A model generated the notes under the pieces. It saw only the letters and a program-made list of their open reading frames with translations, searched no databases and was not told where the DNA came from. Positions 51,714 to 60,547 of a stretch of DNA of 64,000 nt are shown in pieces. The stretch is from Cellulophaga sp. L1A9 (GTDB taxonomy: Bacteria; Bacteroidota; Bacteroidia; Flavobacteriales; Flavobacteriaceae). Each line of letters begins with the position of its first letter. Positions within the stretch are counted from its first letter, which is position 1. Location of the stretch: NCBI RefSeq assembly GCF_009797025.1, contig NZ_CP047027.1, positions 4,030,001 through 4,094,000 on the forward strand, in the 5' to 3' direction. The translations under genes and the position numbers were made by a program.

Positions 51714-52844
51714 TTATGGTTTGGTTTGATTTTTTATTTCTATTTTACATTTTTTCCAGAAAGAGAAAAACGAAGGATAGTATCCTTTTACGGCAAACAT
51801 CCAATCTCTTGGTTCTTCTACTCCTAAGTAATGGGTATTGGTAGGATGCTCTTTGTAGTAACAGTGCTTTAAATTATACTGGGTTTTGAGTTCCTTAAAT
51901 TCCCCTACGTAAACTTGAATTCCTTTAATGTTTTTCGCTAGTTCTAATAAAAAATCAATGTTTTTAGCAGAAACAGGAAATTTTTTATAATGTGAGGGTT
52001 CACAAAGTAAGATGCGGTTGGCTTCTTCCTCTTTTCTCCACTTGGGATCAACATTGTAATAATTGTAAATAAGGGTTGGTAATTCTGTATTTACGTTGAT
52101 AGTATCTGATGGAGGAAGTAGCGTTTCTAAAGAAGGTATAGTAGTTTCTAGTAACGCCTCGGGGATTGGCAAATGCTCAAAATCTTCATAAGCAACATCT
52201 AAAAAAGTATTCATTTGCTCCGTGTGACAATAGCGATTTATATTTTCTTGATTTGCATAATATTTTTTGTTGCTATTAGCACCGGCAACCCATTGCCAGC
52301 TTAAAGCATTGCTTGCCCAATCGGCATCTAAAAGATGATAGTACATCCATTGTGCAGGAATTTTCCAGTGACTGTTAGCTACATTGCATGCCATACTCGC
52401 AACATACATGCGCAAATGATTGTGCATGTAACCTGTGTTATAAAGCTGCTTGATCGCCTTATCTATAGCTATTATTCCGGTAGTACCATCAGCAATTACC
52501 TTAGGTATTTCTTTATTCTCAACGGTTGGTTGTGGGTGTTTTAAATCGGTATCTATAGCATTCCCCTTATGGATCCATACTTGCTGCCAGTAATCACGCC
52601 AGGCTAATTCTTGAATAAATTTTTCAGCATTAGAAGTTGTAAATCCTCTTTCTAAAAGCGATTGGTATACTTGTTTTGTAGAAATTACACCTCTTGATAT
52701 ATAAGGCGATAAATAGGATACAGCACCATCAATATAATTTCTAGAACTGGCATACTTCCTAGGGTCTATTAGTGCTATTCGTTTCTGAATAGCATCCATA
52801 TCCGTAGGAAATTCAGGGTTTAAAAAATTAGGGGATGTACTCAT
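51714..52844 (-). CDS. Photolyase-like FAD-binding protein without N-terminal antenna domain
   Basis: A 376-residue protein. Residues about 25-245 are the photolyase FAD domain: YASSRNYIDGAVSYLSPYISRGVIS, FIQELAWRDYWQQVW, GTTGIIAIDKAIKQLYNTGYMHNHLRMYVASMACNVANSHW, and DADWASNALSWQWVAG. The usual N-terminal alpha/beta domain is missing. Instead residues about 270-376 look like a small alpha/beta domain (NRILLCEPSHYKKFPVSAKN), so the order may be swapped. Conserved His and Asn of the FAD cavity are present (MHNHLRM). Repair activity is uncertain. The start abuts the TIGR03643 stop. Confidence 0.85.
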   Translation of the reverse strand: MSTSPNFLNPEFPTDMDAIQKRIALIDPRKYASSRNYIDGAVSYLSPYISRGVISTKQVYQSLLERGFTTSNAEKFIQELAWRDYWQQVWIHKGNAIDTDLKHPQPTVENKEIPKVIADGTTGIIAIDKAIKQLYNTGYMHNHLRMYVASMACNVANSHWKIPAQWMYYHLLDADWASNALSWQWVAGANSNKKYYANQENINRYCHTEQMNTFLDVAYEDFEHLPIPEALLETTIPSLETLLPPSDTINVNTELPTLIYNYYNVDPKWRKEEEANRILLCEPSHYKKFPVSAKNIDFLLELAKNIKGIQVYVGEFKELKTQYNLKHCYYKEHPTNTHYLGVEEPRDWMFAVKGYYPSFFSFWKKCKIEIKNQTKP

Positions 52845-53132
52845 CTATCGTTTACTAATTTTATTGCCAGAAATAGCACGCTGTCTAGAGCATTTAAATC
52901 TATTAATTTCTGGGTTTCTCTTTTTTAAATGCTTCTGACTTACACCACTGTTTACCCTTTTTCGCCACCTTTTAAAGCTACCTTCTTTAAGGTTTGTACG
53001 CATCAGCTTTATAACTTCCTTTTCAGGAATTTTAAATTGGAATTCAATGGCTTCAAATGGCGTACGGTCTTCCCAAGCCATCTCTATAATCCGGTCTAAT
53101 TCTCGTTCTGTAAATTCTAAAGTATCTTTCAT
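52845..53132 (-). CDS. TIGR03643 family protein
   Basis: A 95-residue basic protein with the TIGR03643 core TERELDRIIEMAWEDRTPFEAIEFQF, EKEVIKLMRTNLK, SFKRWRKRV, which looks like a helix-turn-helix. The open frame begins with a TTG at 53150, but the ATG at 53132 lies two bases after the DUF2452 stop and fits the family. I recall it as a steady companion of cryptochrome/DUF2256 genes. A DNA-binding role is inferred from the HTH-like pattern and charge. Confidence 0.85.
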   Translation of the reverse strand: MKDTLEFTERELDRIIEMAWEDRTPFEAIEFQFKIPEKEVIKLMRTNLKEGSFKRWRKRVNSGVSQKHLKKRNPEINRFKCSRQRAISGNKISKR

Positions 53133-53134
53133 CG

Positions 53135-53533
53135 TTAAAGTTTCTCCCAAATTTGATCCGCATTTAAATAAAAACTACCCAAAGGCTCAAAGCTGCATTG
53201 CTCAGGAGCTATTATGGATAAAAAGTTAGTACCGTCCTGTTTGGAATACAGATGGTATTTTTCTCCTATAATGGGCTCAAAAGAGAATTTTGCATTATAA
53301 ATCAAATTATTATGATCAAATTCAGCCATCATTTTATCATATTCCTCTTTTAATTCTTGATACCTCGTTTGAATTTTATGATTTACCTTGTTGATGGATC
53401 TATTTTTCCAAGCAATAGTATCCATTGGTTTTATAGCAGGTGCACCCAAATTGGTACTGTAGGGTTTCAATGCAGCATCATACTTCTGAGTATTGGTGTT
53501 GAAAACCACATTATCTGGCTTTTTTGAATTCAT
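53135..53533 (-). CDS. DUF2452 family protein
   Basis: A 132-residue soluble protein that fits DUF2452: KPDNVVFNTNTQKYDAALKPYSTNLGAPAIKP at the start, a helical middle (KVNHKIQTRYQELKEEYDKMMAEF), and YNAKFSFEPIIGEKYHLYSKQDGTNFLSIIAPEQC at the end. Function unknown. It is the second gene of the photolyase operon, four bases after the Lacal_2735 stop. Confidence 0.85.
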   Translation of the reverse strand: MNSKKPDNVVFNTNTQKYDAALKPYSTNLGAPAIKPMDTIAWKNRSINKVNHKIQTRYQELKEEYDKMMAEFDHNNLIYNAKFSFEPIIGEKYHLYSKQDGTNFLSIIAPEQCSFEPLGSFYLNADQIWEKL

Positions 53534-53537
53534 GACA

Positions 53538-53711
53538 CTACATTTTTGTGCTTAACTGTTCTATCCTCTTCATAATCTCTTCTGCCTCGTACGTCTTTTG
53601 ATCACTCAGTTTTCGATTAGAAGTAGATAATTTATGAGCTTCTTGAAGTAAACTTTGGTAGGTTTCATAAAGTTTATCTTTCTCTGATTTTTTTTTAAAT
53701 AGTCCAAACAT
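53538..53711 (-). CDS. Lacal_2735 family small protein (57 aa)
   Basis: A short gene that heads the photolyase operon. The 57-residue product MFGLFKKKSEKDKL... is helical and charged with SLLQEAHKLSTSNRKLSDQK and AEEIMKRIEQL, the pattern of the Lacal_2735 family. Function unknown. The ATG is at 53711 and the TAG at 53538. Confidence 0.88.
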   Translation of the reverse strand: MFGLFKKKSEKDKLYETYQSLLQEAHKLSTSNRKLSDQKTYEAEEIMKRIEQLSTKM

Positions 53712-53742
53712 AAGTGTAAAATTGAATTGAATTTTAAACGAC

Positions 53743-53804
53743 GTGAGACAAACTCACCATGTAAATTTACAAAATGTTTAACCATTTCGCTAAAATATTA
53801 AACA
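53743..53804. promoter_or_regulatory. Stacked palindromes upstream of the photolyase operon
   Basis: Three elements lie in 62 bases: GTGAG-ACAAA-CTCAC (53743-53757), the perfect 12-base palindrome TGTAAATTTACA (53760-53771), and TGTTTAA paired with TTAAACA 16 bases apart (53775-53804). They are placed 32-93 bases before the Lacal_2735 ATG. They could be operator sites for a MerR/LitR-type or other dimeric light or stress regulator; no regulator gene is adjacent. Confidence 0.4.
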
Positions 53805-53876
53805 AAATATTAAAATTAGGTTATTTTGATTGTTTCTGAATTAAAGCAGTTTACAAGATTCAAGGTTTCAAAATTG

Positions 53877-53884
53877 TATATTTG
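53877..53884 (+). promoter_or_regulatory. -7 promoter box TATATTTG of the metal operon
   Basis: TAnnTTTG ending six bases before the ATG at 53890. If it is used, the transcript would be almost leaderless, or translation starts further in. Confidence 0.35.
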
Positions 53885-53889
53885 TTTAA

Positions 53890-54288
53890 ATGTTGAAATT
53901 GGTTTCCATATCATTTTCGTTCCTGATTTTCATGCAGAGTCTAGGAATTTGTTTCACTGATCTAGTTAAACTAAATCAGTTGATAGAACATGCTTCGTTT
54001 CATAGTGAGCAATATGGAGACGATGTATTTGCTTTTGTAGCTAAGCACTACGGAAAATCTAAAGCAGAACATCAAAAAGAACATCAAGAAGAAAAGGAAG
54101 ATCATGAAAAACTACCTTTTCAAAATCATTCTCATATTTCTACAGTCATTGCTATTGTAAGTCCAGTTTATAGGACAGATTTTACTAAAATAGAATTTGT
54201 TCTGAATACGATATCAAATTTTCATTACCAAGAACCTAGTTCGTCTTTACATTCCTTGGGCTTATTTCAACCGCCCCGCATTTCATAA
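53890..54288 (+). CDS. His/Glu-rich exported protein of the metal-efflux operon
   Basis: A 132-residue protein. A hydrophobic N-terminus (VSISFSFLIFMQSLGICF) looks like a signal peptide or anchor. The middle carries HASFHSEQY, then AEHQKEHQEEKEDHEK and FQNHSHIS, a cluster of His and Glu fit for binding Cu, Zn or Ni. Similar short proteins precede CusA/CzcA genes in other flavobacteria. It may act as periplasmic metal buffer or sensor for the pump encoded 74 bases on; that is inference. Confidence 0.7.
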   Translation: MLKLVSISFSFLIFMQSLGICFTDLVKLNQLIEHASFHSEQYGDDVFAFVAKHYGKSKAEHQKEHQEEKEDHEKLPFQNHSHISTVIAIVSPVYRTDFTKIEFVLNTISNFHYQEPSSSLHSLGLFQPPRIS

Positions 54289-54362
54289 TAAATTTTAGAT
54301 TTTAATAGATTCCATTTCATTTCTTTGAATTGGAACATTTCTAATTATAATATTATGAAAAA

Positions 54363-57300
54363 ATGTTATCACATATTATTAATTTCAGTATTAAGAATAA
54401 GTTTGTAATTCTCTTATTCACACTTTTTATTGTAGGGTTTGGATTGTATTCCTTAACTCAAATACCTATTGGAGCGGTTCCAGATGTTACCAATAATCAA
54501 GTACAAGTAATCACTACCTCCAGGAATCTTTCTACGCAAGACATGGAGCAATTTATAACCTATCCTGTTGAGTTAGAGATGGCAAATTTACCAGGGGTAG
54601 AAGAAATTAGATCGGTATCCAAATTCGGTCTCTCTGTAGTAACCATTGTCTTTAATGATGATATGGGTACTTTTTTACCTAGACAGTTAATTGCCGAAAA
54701 AATTAAATCGGCTTCTGAAAAAATCCCTGAAGGTTTTGGTTCGCCAGAAATGGGTCCTATTACTACAGGCTTAGGAGAAATTTACCAATACATTTTAGAT
54801 GTTAGGCCCGCGTTTAAAGATAAATATACCACTGAAGATTTACGAACCATTCAAGATTGGATTGTAAAACGACAACTCTCAGGAATTCCTGGTGTCGTTG
54901 AGGTAAATACTTGGGGTGGTTTTTTAAAACAATATGAAGTTGCTATAGCTACCGATAAACTTTATGCCATGAACATCAGTGCTCGCGATGTTTTTTCAGC
55001 TTTAGAAAGCAACAATAGTATTTCTGGTGGCGGGTACATTGAAAAAACAAATCAGGCATATTTCATTCGTGGAGAGGGCTTAATAACTTCACTAGAAGAC
55101 ATTGAAAATGTTGTCGTTAAAAATATAAATGGGATACCTATCTATATTAAGGATGTAGCTAAAGTAGGGTTTGGTAGTGCCAATAGGTTTGGTGCCATAA
55201 CAGCGAATGGTGAAGGAGAAAAGGTTTTAGGTCAGGTAATGATGTTAAAAGATGCTAACTCTAAAAAAGTAATCGATGCCGTTAAACTACGTGTTACCGA
55301 AATTAGCAAAGCTTTACCAGAAGGCGTTTACATCAATGCCTTTTTAGATCGGAGTGAACTCATCGCGAAAACTACGTTTACAGTAACTGAAAACTTGGTG
55401 TTAGGTTGTCTTATCGTCATTTTCGTAGTGGTCTTATTATTAGGTAATTTTAGATCTGGTTTGGTGGTTGCCTCCGTCATTCCACTTTGTCTACTTTTTG
55501 CCTTGTCGCTCATGTATATTTTCGGAGTCGATGCCAACCTCATGAGCTTAGGCGCTATAGATTTTGGAATTATTATAGATGGAGCAGTAATTATTGTGGA
55601 GTTTATTGCTTTTAAAATAAGTAGTACTAGTGCAGAAATTATGGCATTACCGAAAGAAGAACAACAAAATTTAAAAGACCAAATAGCGCAAAATGGAGCG
55701 TCAAAAATGATGAACTCGGCAGTATTCGGTCAATTAATAATTCTGATTGTTTTCATTCCAATTTTATCTTTAAGTGGTGTAGAAGGGAAAATGTTTATTC
55801 CTATGGCACTTACTTTTAGTTTTGCACTAATTGGAGCCATGATTTTATGTTTTACTTATGTGCCCGTGGCGGCTTCGTTGTTTTTAAAACCTCAAAAAAA
55901 GAGTAAAAAAAGAAATATTTCTACACGATTAATGGATTGGCTTGTCGCTAAATATGACCCCATTATTACCTGGGCGCTGCGCAGTAAAAAAGTAGTATTG
56001 TCTATTGCAGCGGTACTATTAACTCTAGCAATTTTTCTCTTTACACAGATGGGAGGAGAGTTTGTACCTACTTTAGATGAGGGCGATTTTGTAATCCAAC
56101 CCATACTGAAAACAGGAACATCATTGAGTAAAACTGTTGAAACCACTACTCAAATAGAAAGTATATTACTAACAAATTTTCCGGAGGTAAAACAAGTGGT
56201 TACTAGAATTGGCGCAGCTGAAGTACCTACTGATCCTATGTCTATGGAAGAGAGTGATGTGATCATTATTTTAAAACCCAAAGGAGAATGGACATCTGCC
56301 GCTTCAAAAGATGAATTGGCAGACAAATTTAAAGAAGCTTTAGCGGTGATTCCTGGCATGGAGGTTGAATTTACCCAGCCTATTGAAATGCGATTTAATG
56401 AACTAATTACTGGAGTTCGCGCAGATATCGCAATTAAAATATTTGGAGATGATTTATCTGTTTTAGCTAAAAAAGGTAGTGAAATAGGAGAATTAATTGC
56501 CAATGTTAAAGGTGCGTCCGATATTTCTATAGAAAAGGTAGAAGGTTTACCTGAAATGAGTATTAAATATGACCGTAGTAAAGTGGCGCGTTACGGATTG
56601 AACATTCAAGAATTAAACGATCTGGTCGCAATGGCTTTTGCAGGAAAGACTGCAGGAAGCATTTTTGAAGGAGAAAAGAGGTTTGACTTAGTTGTTCGTT
56701 TAGATAAATCTCAACGGAAAGATATTGATAACCTTCAAAACTTATTTGTTGACCTTCCTAATGGTGGAAAAGTTCCTTTACGAGAATTAGCTACGATCAG
56801 CTATCAAAAAGGTGCAGCTAAAATATCTCGAGATAATACGCGAAGACGTATTGTCGTAGGGGTAAATGTGCGGAACAGAGATCTACAGTCTGTGGTAGAT
56901 GATGTGCAAAAACTTATCAATGAAAATATTGACTTACCAGTGGGGTATAGTATTTCTTATGGCGGGCAATTTGAAAACTTGCAGAGTGCTAAATCTCGCT
57001 TATTAGTTGCAGTGCCTATAGCTTTAGTTTTAATTTTTGTGCTGTTGTATTTTGCCTTTAAATCCGTAAAAGAAGCTTTAATGATCTATTCTGCAATACC
57101 ATTGGCTGCTGTAGGCGGGGTGTTTTTATTATGGATCAGAGATTTGCCTTTCAGTATTTCTGCGGGAGTAGGTTTTATTGCGCTTTTTGGGATTGCAGTT
57201 TTAAATGGAATTGTCTTAATCGAACATTTTAAAGAGTTAAAAGCGGAAGGTTTTGAAACAATTGAAGAATTAATAAAACATGGTGCTAAAGATAGATTAC

Positions 57301-58706
57301 GAGCTGTTTTATTAACCGCTTCTGCCGCTGCATTAGGTTTTTTACCCATGGCAATATCTACCAATGCAGGAGCAGAGGTACAGCGGCCATTGGCAACTGT
57401 GGTCATTGGAGGTTTAATTACGGCTACTATATTAACACTGGTAGTATTGCCTGTGCTTTATGCTTATTTGAATACCATTATACCCCTTAAAATAAAAAAT
57501 AAAAGTAGTGTCGTTTTGTTGCTACTTGGTTTTTGTTGTTTAGGGCAAGTTATGGCACAACAACAACAACAACAACATCAAGCCTTAAGTTTAGAGGAAT
57601 TAATACCAATAGCTATTGAGAATAATGCTTCTTTGAAAGCTAAAAACAATCAATTATTACAATCAGAACAGCTCATTAATTCCGCTTTTGATTTTGATAA
57701 AACACAGGTCTATTTTGAGTTTGATGAGAATAACTTAGCGAGTAATAATGAACCTTTAAAAGTTTTTGGGGTGCAGCAAGATTTCCGCTTTCCTACCGTT
57801 TATTTTTCTCAAAAGAAAGTGAATAAAATGCGGCATTCTCTTAGCGAAAATTCTTTTGAAATTCAGAAGAAAGCGGTTATTCGAAGAGTAACTACTAGTT
57901 ATTATAACTATCAAATAGCTTTGAGAAAGCAGAAGCTTTATCACACATTAGATAGTTTGTATAGCAATTTTTCAGCAATGGCTAGCAGACGATTTGAACT
58001 AGGGGAAACCAATTATCTAGAAAAAATAACAGCTATTTCTAAAGAAAAGCAGATTTCATTGCAATATTCTGAATCAAAAAAACAGGTAAAAGAGGTTTAT
58101 ACAGAATTGCAAGCAGTAATACAATTGGAAGATTCCATACAAGTTACTCCGCTACTTAATTTAAAGGCAGTAGAGCAGCACGTACCTATAGCGCAAATTC
58201 CTGAAATACATTTTTATCAAAATAGAGAATTGTTTTTTAAAGCAGAAAAACAGTTGGAGAAACAACAAATTCTTCCAGACATCAGTCTACAGTATTTTCA
58301 AGGGACTAATGAAGGGCTAAACGCTAATTTATATGGCTACCAATTGGGCTTAAAAATCCCCATTCTTTTCGGAGGTAAATCTGCGAAAATAAAGGCATCA
58401 AAATTTGCAGAGGAAGCGTCAATCAATGAGTTAAAAGAATACCGAACTCAATTAAATTCTAAACAAGAAGTATTAAAAAATCAATTAAAAAGTTTTGGTG
58501 CATCTTTAGCTTATTATGAAAACGAAGGTCAGCAACTTTCTAATGAAATTTTAAAAACTGCGATCGGTAGCTTTAAAAACGGAGAGATCAACTTTTATCA
58601 ATACTTGCAAAGTCTTGAAAGCGCCTATGAGATACAACTAGAATATCTCAATACCTTAGAAGAGTACAATCAGACCGTAATTGCTATCAATTTTTTAACA
58701 CTATAA
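54363..58706 (+). CDS. CusA/CzcA heavy-metal RND pump fused to a TolC-like outer-membrane factor
   Basis: A 1447-residue fusion. Residues 1-1040 form a full HME-RND pump: N-terminal helix, periplasmic porter domains, and the TM4 proton-relay stretch GAIDFGIIIDGAVIIVEF. The pump ends at TLVVLPVLYAYL. At 1045-1065 a hydrophobic run ends in QVMAQ followed by six Gln and His, like a signal peptide with cleavage site. Residues 1070-1447 are a TolC-like protein (LSLEELIPIAIENNASLKAKN; helical hairpins; GLKIPILFGGKSAKIKASK; EINFYQYLQSLESAYEIQLEYLNTLEEYNQ). An upstream ATG at 54355 opens an 18-codon overlapping frame that may modulate initiation. Confidence 0.93.
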   Translation: MLSHIINFSIKNKFVILLFTLFIVGFGLYSLTQIPIGAVPDVTNNQVQVITTSRNLSTQDMEQFITYPVELEMANLPGVEEIRSVSKFGLSVVTIVFNDDMGTFLPRQLIAEKIKSASEKIPEGFGSPEMGPITTGLGEIYQYILDVRPAFKDKYTTEDLRTIQDWIVKRQLSGIPGVVEVNTWGGFLKQYEVAIATDKLYAMNISARDVFSALESNNSISGGGYIEKTNQAYFIRGEGLITSLEDIENVVVKNINGIPIYIKDVAKVGFGSANRFGAITANGEGEKVLGQVMMLKDANSKKVIDAVKLRVTEISKALPEGVYINAFLDRSELIAKTTFTVTENLVLGCLIVIFVVVLLLGNFRSGLVVASVIPLCLLFALSLMYIFGVDANLMSLGAIDFGIIIDGAVIIVEFIAFKISSTSAEIMALPKEEQQNLKDQIAQNGASKMMNSAVFGQLIILIVFIPILSLSGVEGKMFIPMALTFSFALIGAMILCFTYVPVAASLFLKPQKKSKKRNISTRLMDWLVAKYDPIITWALRSKKVVLSIAAVLLTLAIFLFTQMGGEFVPTLDEGDFVIQPILKTGTSLSKTVETTTQIESILLTNFPEVKQVVTRIGAAEVPTDPMSMEESDVIIILKPKGEWTSAASKDELADKFKEALAVIPGMEVEFTQPIEMRFNELITGVRADIAIKIFGDDLSVLAKKGSEIGELIANVKGASDISIEKVEGLPEMSIKYDRSKVARYGLNIQELNDLVAMAFAGKTAGSIFEGEKRFDLVVRLDKSQRKDIDNLQNLFVDLPNGGKVPLRELATISYQKGAAKISRDNTRRRIVVGVNVRNRDLQSVVDDVQKLINENIDLPVGYSISYGGQFENLQSAKSRLLVAVPIALVLIFVLLYFAFKSVKEALMIYSAIPLAAVGGVFLLWIRDLPFSISAGVGFIALFGIAVLNGIVLIEHFKELKAEGFETIEELIKHGAKDRLRAVLLTASAAALGFLPMAISTNAGAEVQRPLATVVIGGLITATILTLVVLPVLYAYLNTIIPLKIKNKSSVVLLLLGFCCLGQVMAQQQQQQHQALSLEELIPIAIENNASLKAKNNQLLQSEQLINSAFDFDKTQVYFEFDENNLASNNEPLKVFGVQQDFRFPTVYFSQKKVNKMRHSLSENSFEIQKKAVIRRVTTSYYNYQIALRKQKLYHTLDSLYSNFSAMASRRFELGETNYLEKITAISKEKQISLQYSESKKQVKEVYTELQAVIQLEDSIQVTPLLNLKAVEQHVPIAQIPEIHFYQNRELFFKAEKQLEKQQILPDISLQYFQGTNEGLNANLYGYQLGLKIPILFGGKSAKIKASKFAEEASINELKEYRTQLNSKQEVLKNQLKSFGASLAYYENEGQQLSNEILKTAIGSFKNGEINFYQYLQSLESAYEIQLEYLNTLEEYNQTVIAINFLTL

Positions 58707-58711
58707 CAATC

Positions 58712-59845
58712 ATGAAAAATATAATTAATAGAATCGTCATAACATGTATTCTTACACTACTAATAATAAGTTGCGGTAGTGAGGAAAAAACGAGTGTCTC
58801 CAAAGAAAAAAATTCCGAATATATCGAAATAACCATGGAACAGTTTAATAAAAATAATATGGAACTCGGGACCTTTAAAGAACAAGATTTTCCAAAAATA
58901 GTATCGGCAACGGGCATGATTGATGTGCCGCCAGAAAATAAAGCAAGCGTTAGTGCAACGATGGGAGGATATATAAAAACGACTCCTTTGTTAATAGGGG
59001 ATACCGTAAAAAAAGGGCAGCTATTGGTAACCTTAGAAAACCCAGAATTTGTTACCCTCCAGCAAGAATATATGGAACTGAATGAGCAGTTGGTGTATTT
59101 GAAGTCTGAATATGAAAGACAACAAACCATGATTGCAGAAAAAATCACTTCTCAAAAAAGTTTTTTAAAAGCAGAAAGTGATTATAAAACGAGTATAGCA
59201 AGACGGAATGGTTTGAAAAAACAGTTGGAAATGCTTCATATATCGACTGCTAATGCTGCTCAAGGTAATTTTACAGCAATTGCTAGCATTTACGCTCCTA
59301 TTGCTGGAAGTATTTCTAAAACCTTTGTGTCTATGGGTTCTTATGTTTCGCCAGCAAGTTCTATTTTAGAAATTATAAATAATGATCATATTCATTTAGA
59401 GCTTTCCGTTTTTGAAAAGGATATTATGAGTATTAAGAAAGATCAGAAAATCGAATTTGAAATCCCCGAAGTTTCAGATCAAGTATATTTAGGAGAGGTT
59501 CATCTTGTAGGGAATTCTATTGATGAAAATAGAACGATTAAAATTCATGGTCATATTGAAGATGAATCCGATTATAATTTTATTTCAGGAATGTTTGTAT
59601 CCTCTAGAATAATTACCAGCACAGAAAAGAGATTAGCTTTACCTTCTGAAGCTATTGTACCTATTGATGATATTGACTATGTCTTAGTCTTGGTGAAAAA
59701 GGAAAATGACACTTACTATTTCCATCAAGAGGAAGTAAAACTAAATGGAAATTTTGAAGGTTTTTCTCTTATAGAAAACACGAAGGACTTTAAGCAGAAC
59801 ACAACCTTCTTGACAAAAGGTGTATTTAACTTATTAGGAGCGTAA
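58712..59845 (+). CDS. RND efflux periplasmic adaptor, CusB/CzcB-type lipoprotein
   Basis: A 377-residue membrane-fusion protein: lipobox LLIISC, then a barrel-sandwich part (VSATMGGYIKTTPLLIGDTVKKGQLLVTLENPEF), an alpha-hairpin (LQQEYMELNEQLVYLKSEYERQQ ... KSFLKAESDYKTSIARRNGLKKQL), the second lipoyl half (IYAPIAGSISKTFVSMGSYVSPASSI) and beta-barrel. It links the pump to its outer-membrane partner. It starts five bases after the fusion gene. Confidence 0.93.
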   Translation: MKNIINRIVITCILTLLIISCGSEEKTSVSKEKNSEYIEITMEQFNKNNMELGTFKEQDFPKIVSATGMIDVPPENKASVSATMGGYIKTTPLLIGDTVKKGQLLVTLENPEFVTLQQEYMELNEQLVYLKSEYERQQTMIAEKITSQKSFLKAESDYKTSIARRNGLKKQLEMLHISTANAAQGNFTAIASIYAPIAGSISKTFVSMGSYVSPASSILEIINNDHIHLELSVFEKDIMSIKKDQKIEFEIPEVSDQVYLGEVHLVGNSIDENRTIKIHGHIEDESDYNFISGMFVSSRIITSTEKRLALPSEAIVPIDDIDYVLVLVKKENDTYYFHQEEVKLNGNFEGFSLIENTKDFKQNTTFLTKGVFNLLGA

Positions 59846-59847
59846 TT

Positions 59848-60546
59848 ATGGATGCACAAAACACAGAAAAACACTACATTAAACGTAGCGGATGGCTTAG
59901 AGCGGGAGTTTTAGGAGCAAACGATGGGATTTTATCGACAGCCAGTATTATTATAGGGGTTGCCGCTGCAAGTAGTACACGAGAACCTGTATTAGTTGCG
60001 GGAGTTGCAGGGCTAGTTGCTGGAGCATTATCTATGGCGGCTGGAGAATATGTATCTGTGAGTTCTCAGACCGATGTTGAAAAATCTGATCTTGCGCGAG
60101 AGCAACAAGAACTTATAGATACTCCAGAAGAAGAGCTTCTAGAGCTAGCAAAAATATATGAAGAAAGAGGTTTAAACGTTGAGACAGCCTTAGAGGTTGC
60201 AATACAATTAACAGCCCACAATGCTTTAGAAGCACATGCAAGAGATGAGCTAGGAATACATGAAATGACGGAGGCAAAACCTTTACAGGCAGCAATTTCT
60301 TCTGGTATAGCTTTTACTGTAGGTGGCTTTTTACCGGTACTTGTAGCGTTTATAGCCCCCCTTAATCGTATGGAATACCTGCAATATGTGAGTGCAATTC
60401 TATTTCTAGCTATTTTAGGAATAGTAGCAGCAAGAGCGGGAGGTTCTAACCCTACAAAAGTAGTGCTAAGAATAACATTTTGGGGAACCTTGGCTATGGG
60501 ATTAACGGCTTTTATTGGACACCTTTTCAATATAAATATTGCGTAG
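59848..60546 (+). CDS. VIT1/CCC1-family transporter
   Basis: A 232-residue inner-membrane protein of the VIT/CCC1 family (Fe2+/Mn2+ transport). The N-terminal pair of helices has GANDGILSTASIIIGVAAASS and GALSMAAGEYVSVSSQTDVEKSD. A cytoplasmic Glu-rich helical domain (EEELLELAKIYEERGLNVETALEVAIQLT) matches the metal-binding domain of VIT1. The last three helices follow. It starts two bases after the adaptor gene and may move a second metal in the same response. Confidence 0.92.
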   Translation: MDAQNTEKHYIKRSGWLRAGVLGANDGILSTASIIIGVAAASSTREPVLVAGVAGLVAGALSMAAGEYVSVSSQTDVEKSDLAREQQELIDTPEEELLELAKIYEERGLNVETALEVAIQLTAHNALEAHARDELGIHEMTEAKPLQAAISSGIAFTVGGFLPVLVAFIAPLNRMEYLQYVSAILFLAILGIVAARAGGSNPTKVVLRITFWGTLAMGLTAFIGHLFNINIA

Positions 60547-60547
60547 T

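Noticed and set aside
54355..54408. 18-codon frame overlapping the start of the RND fusion gene
   Set aside because: Could be a leader peptide but is too short to support as a gene; mentioned with the pump only.
57558..57575. (CAA)6 tract as a phase-variation switch
   Set aside because: A trinucleotide tract changes only the number of Gln residues and would not switch the frame.
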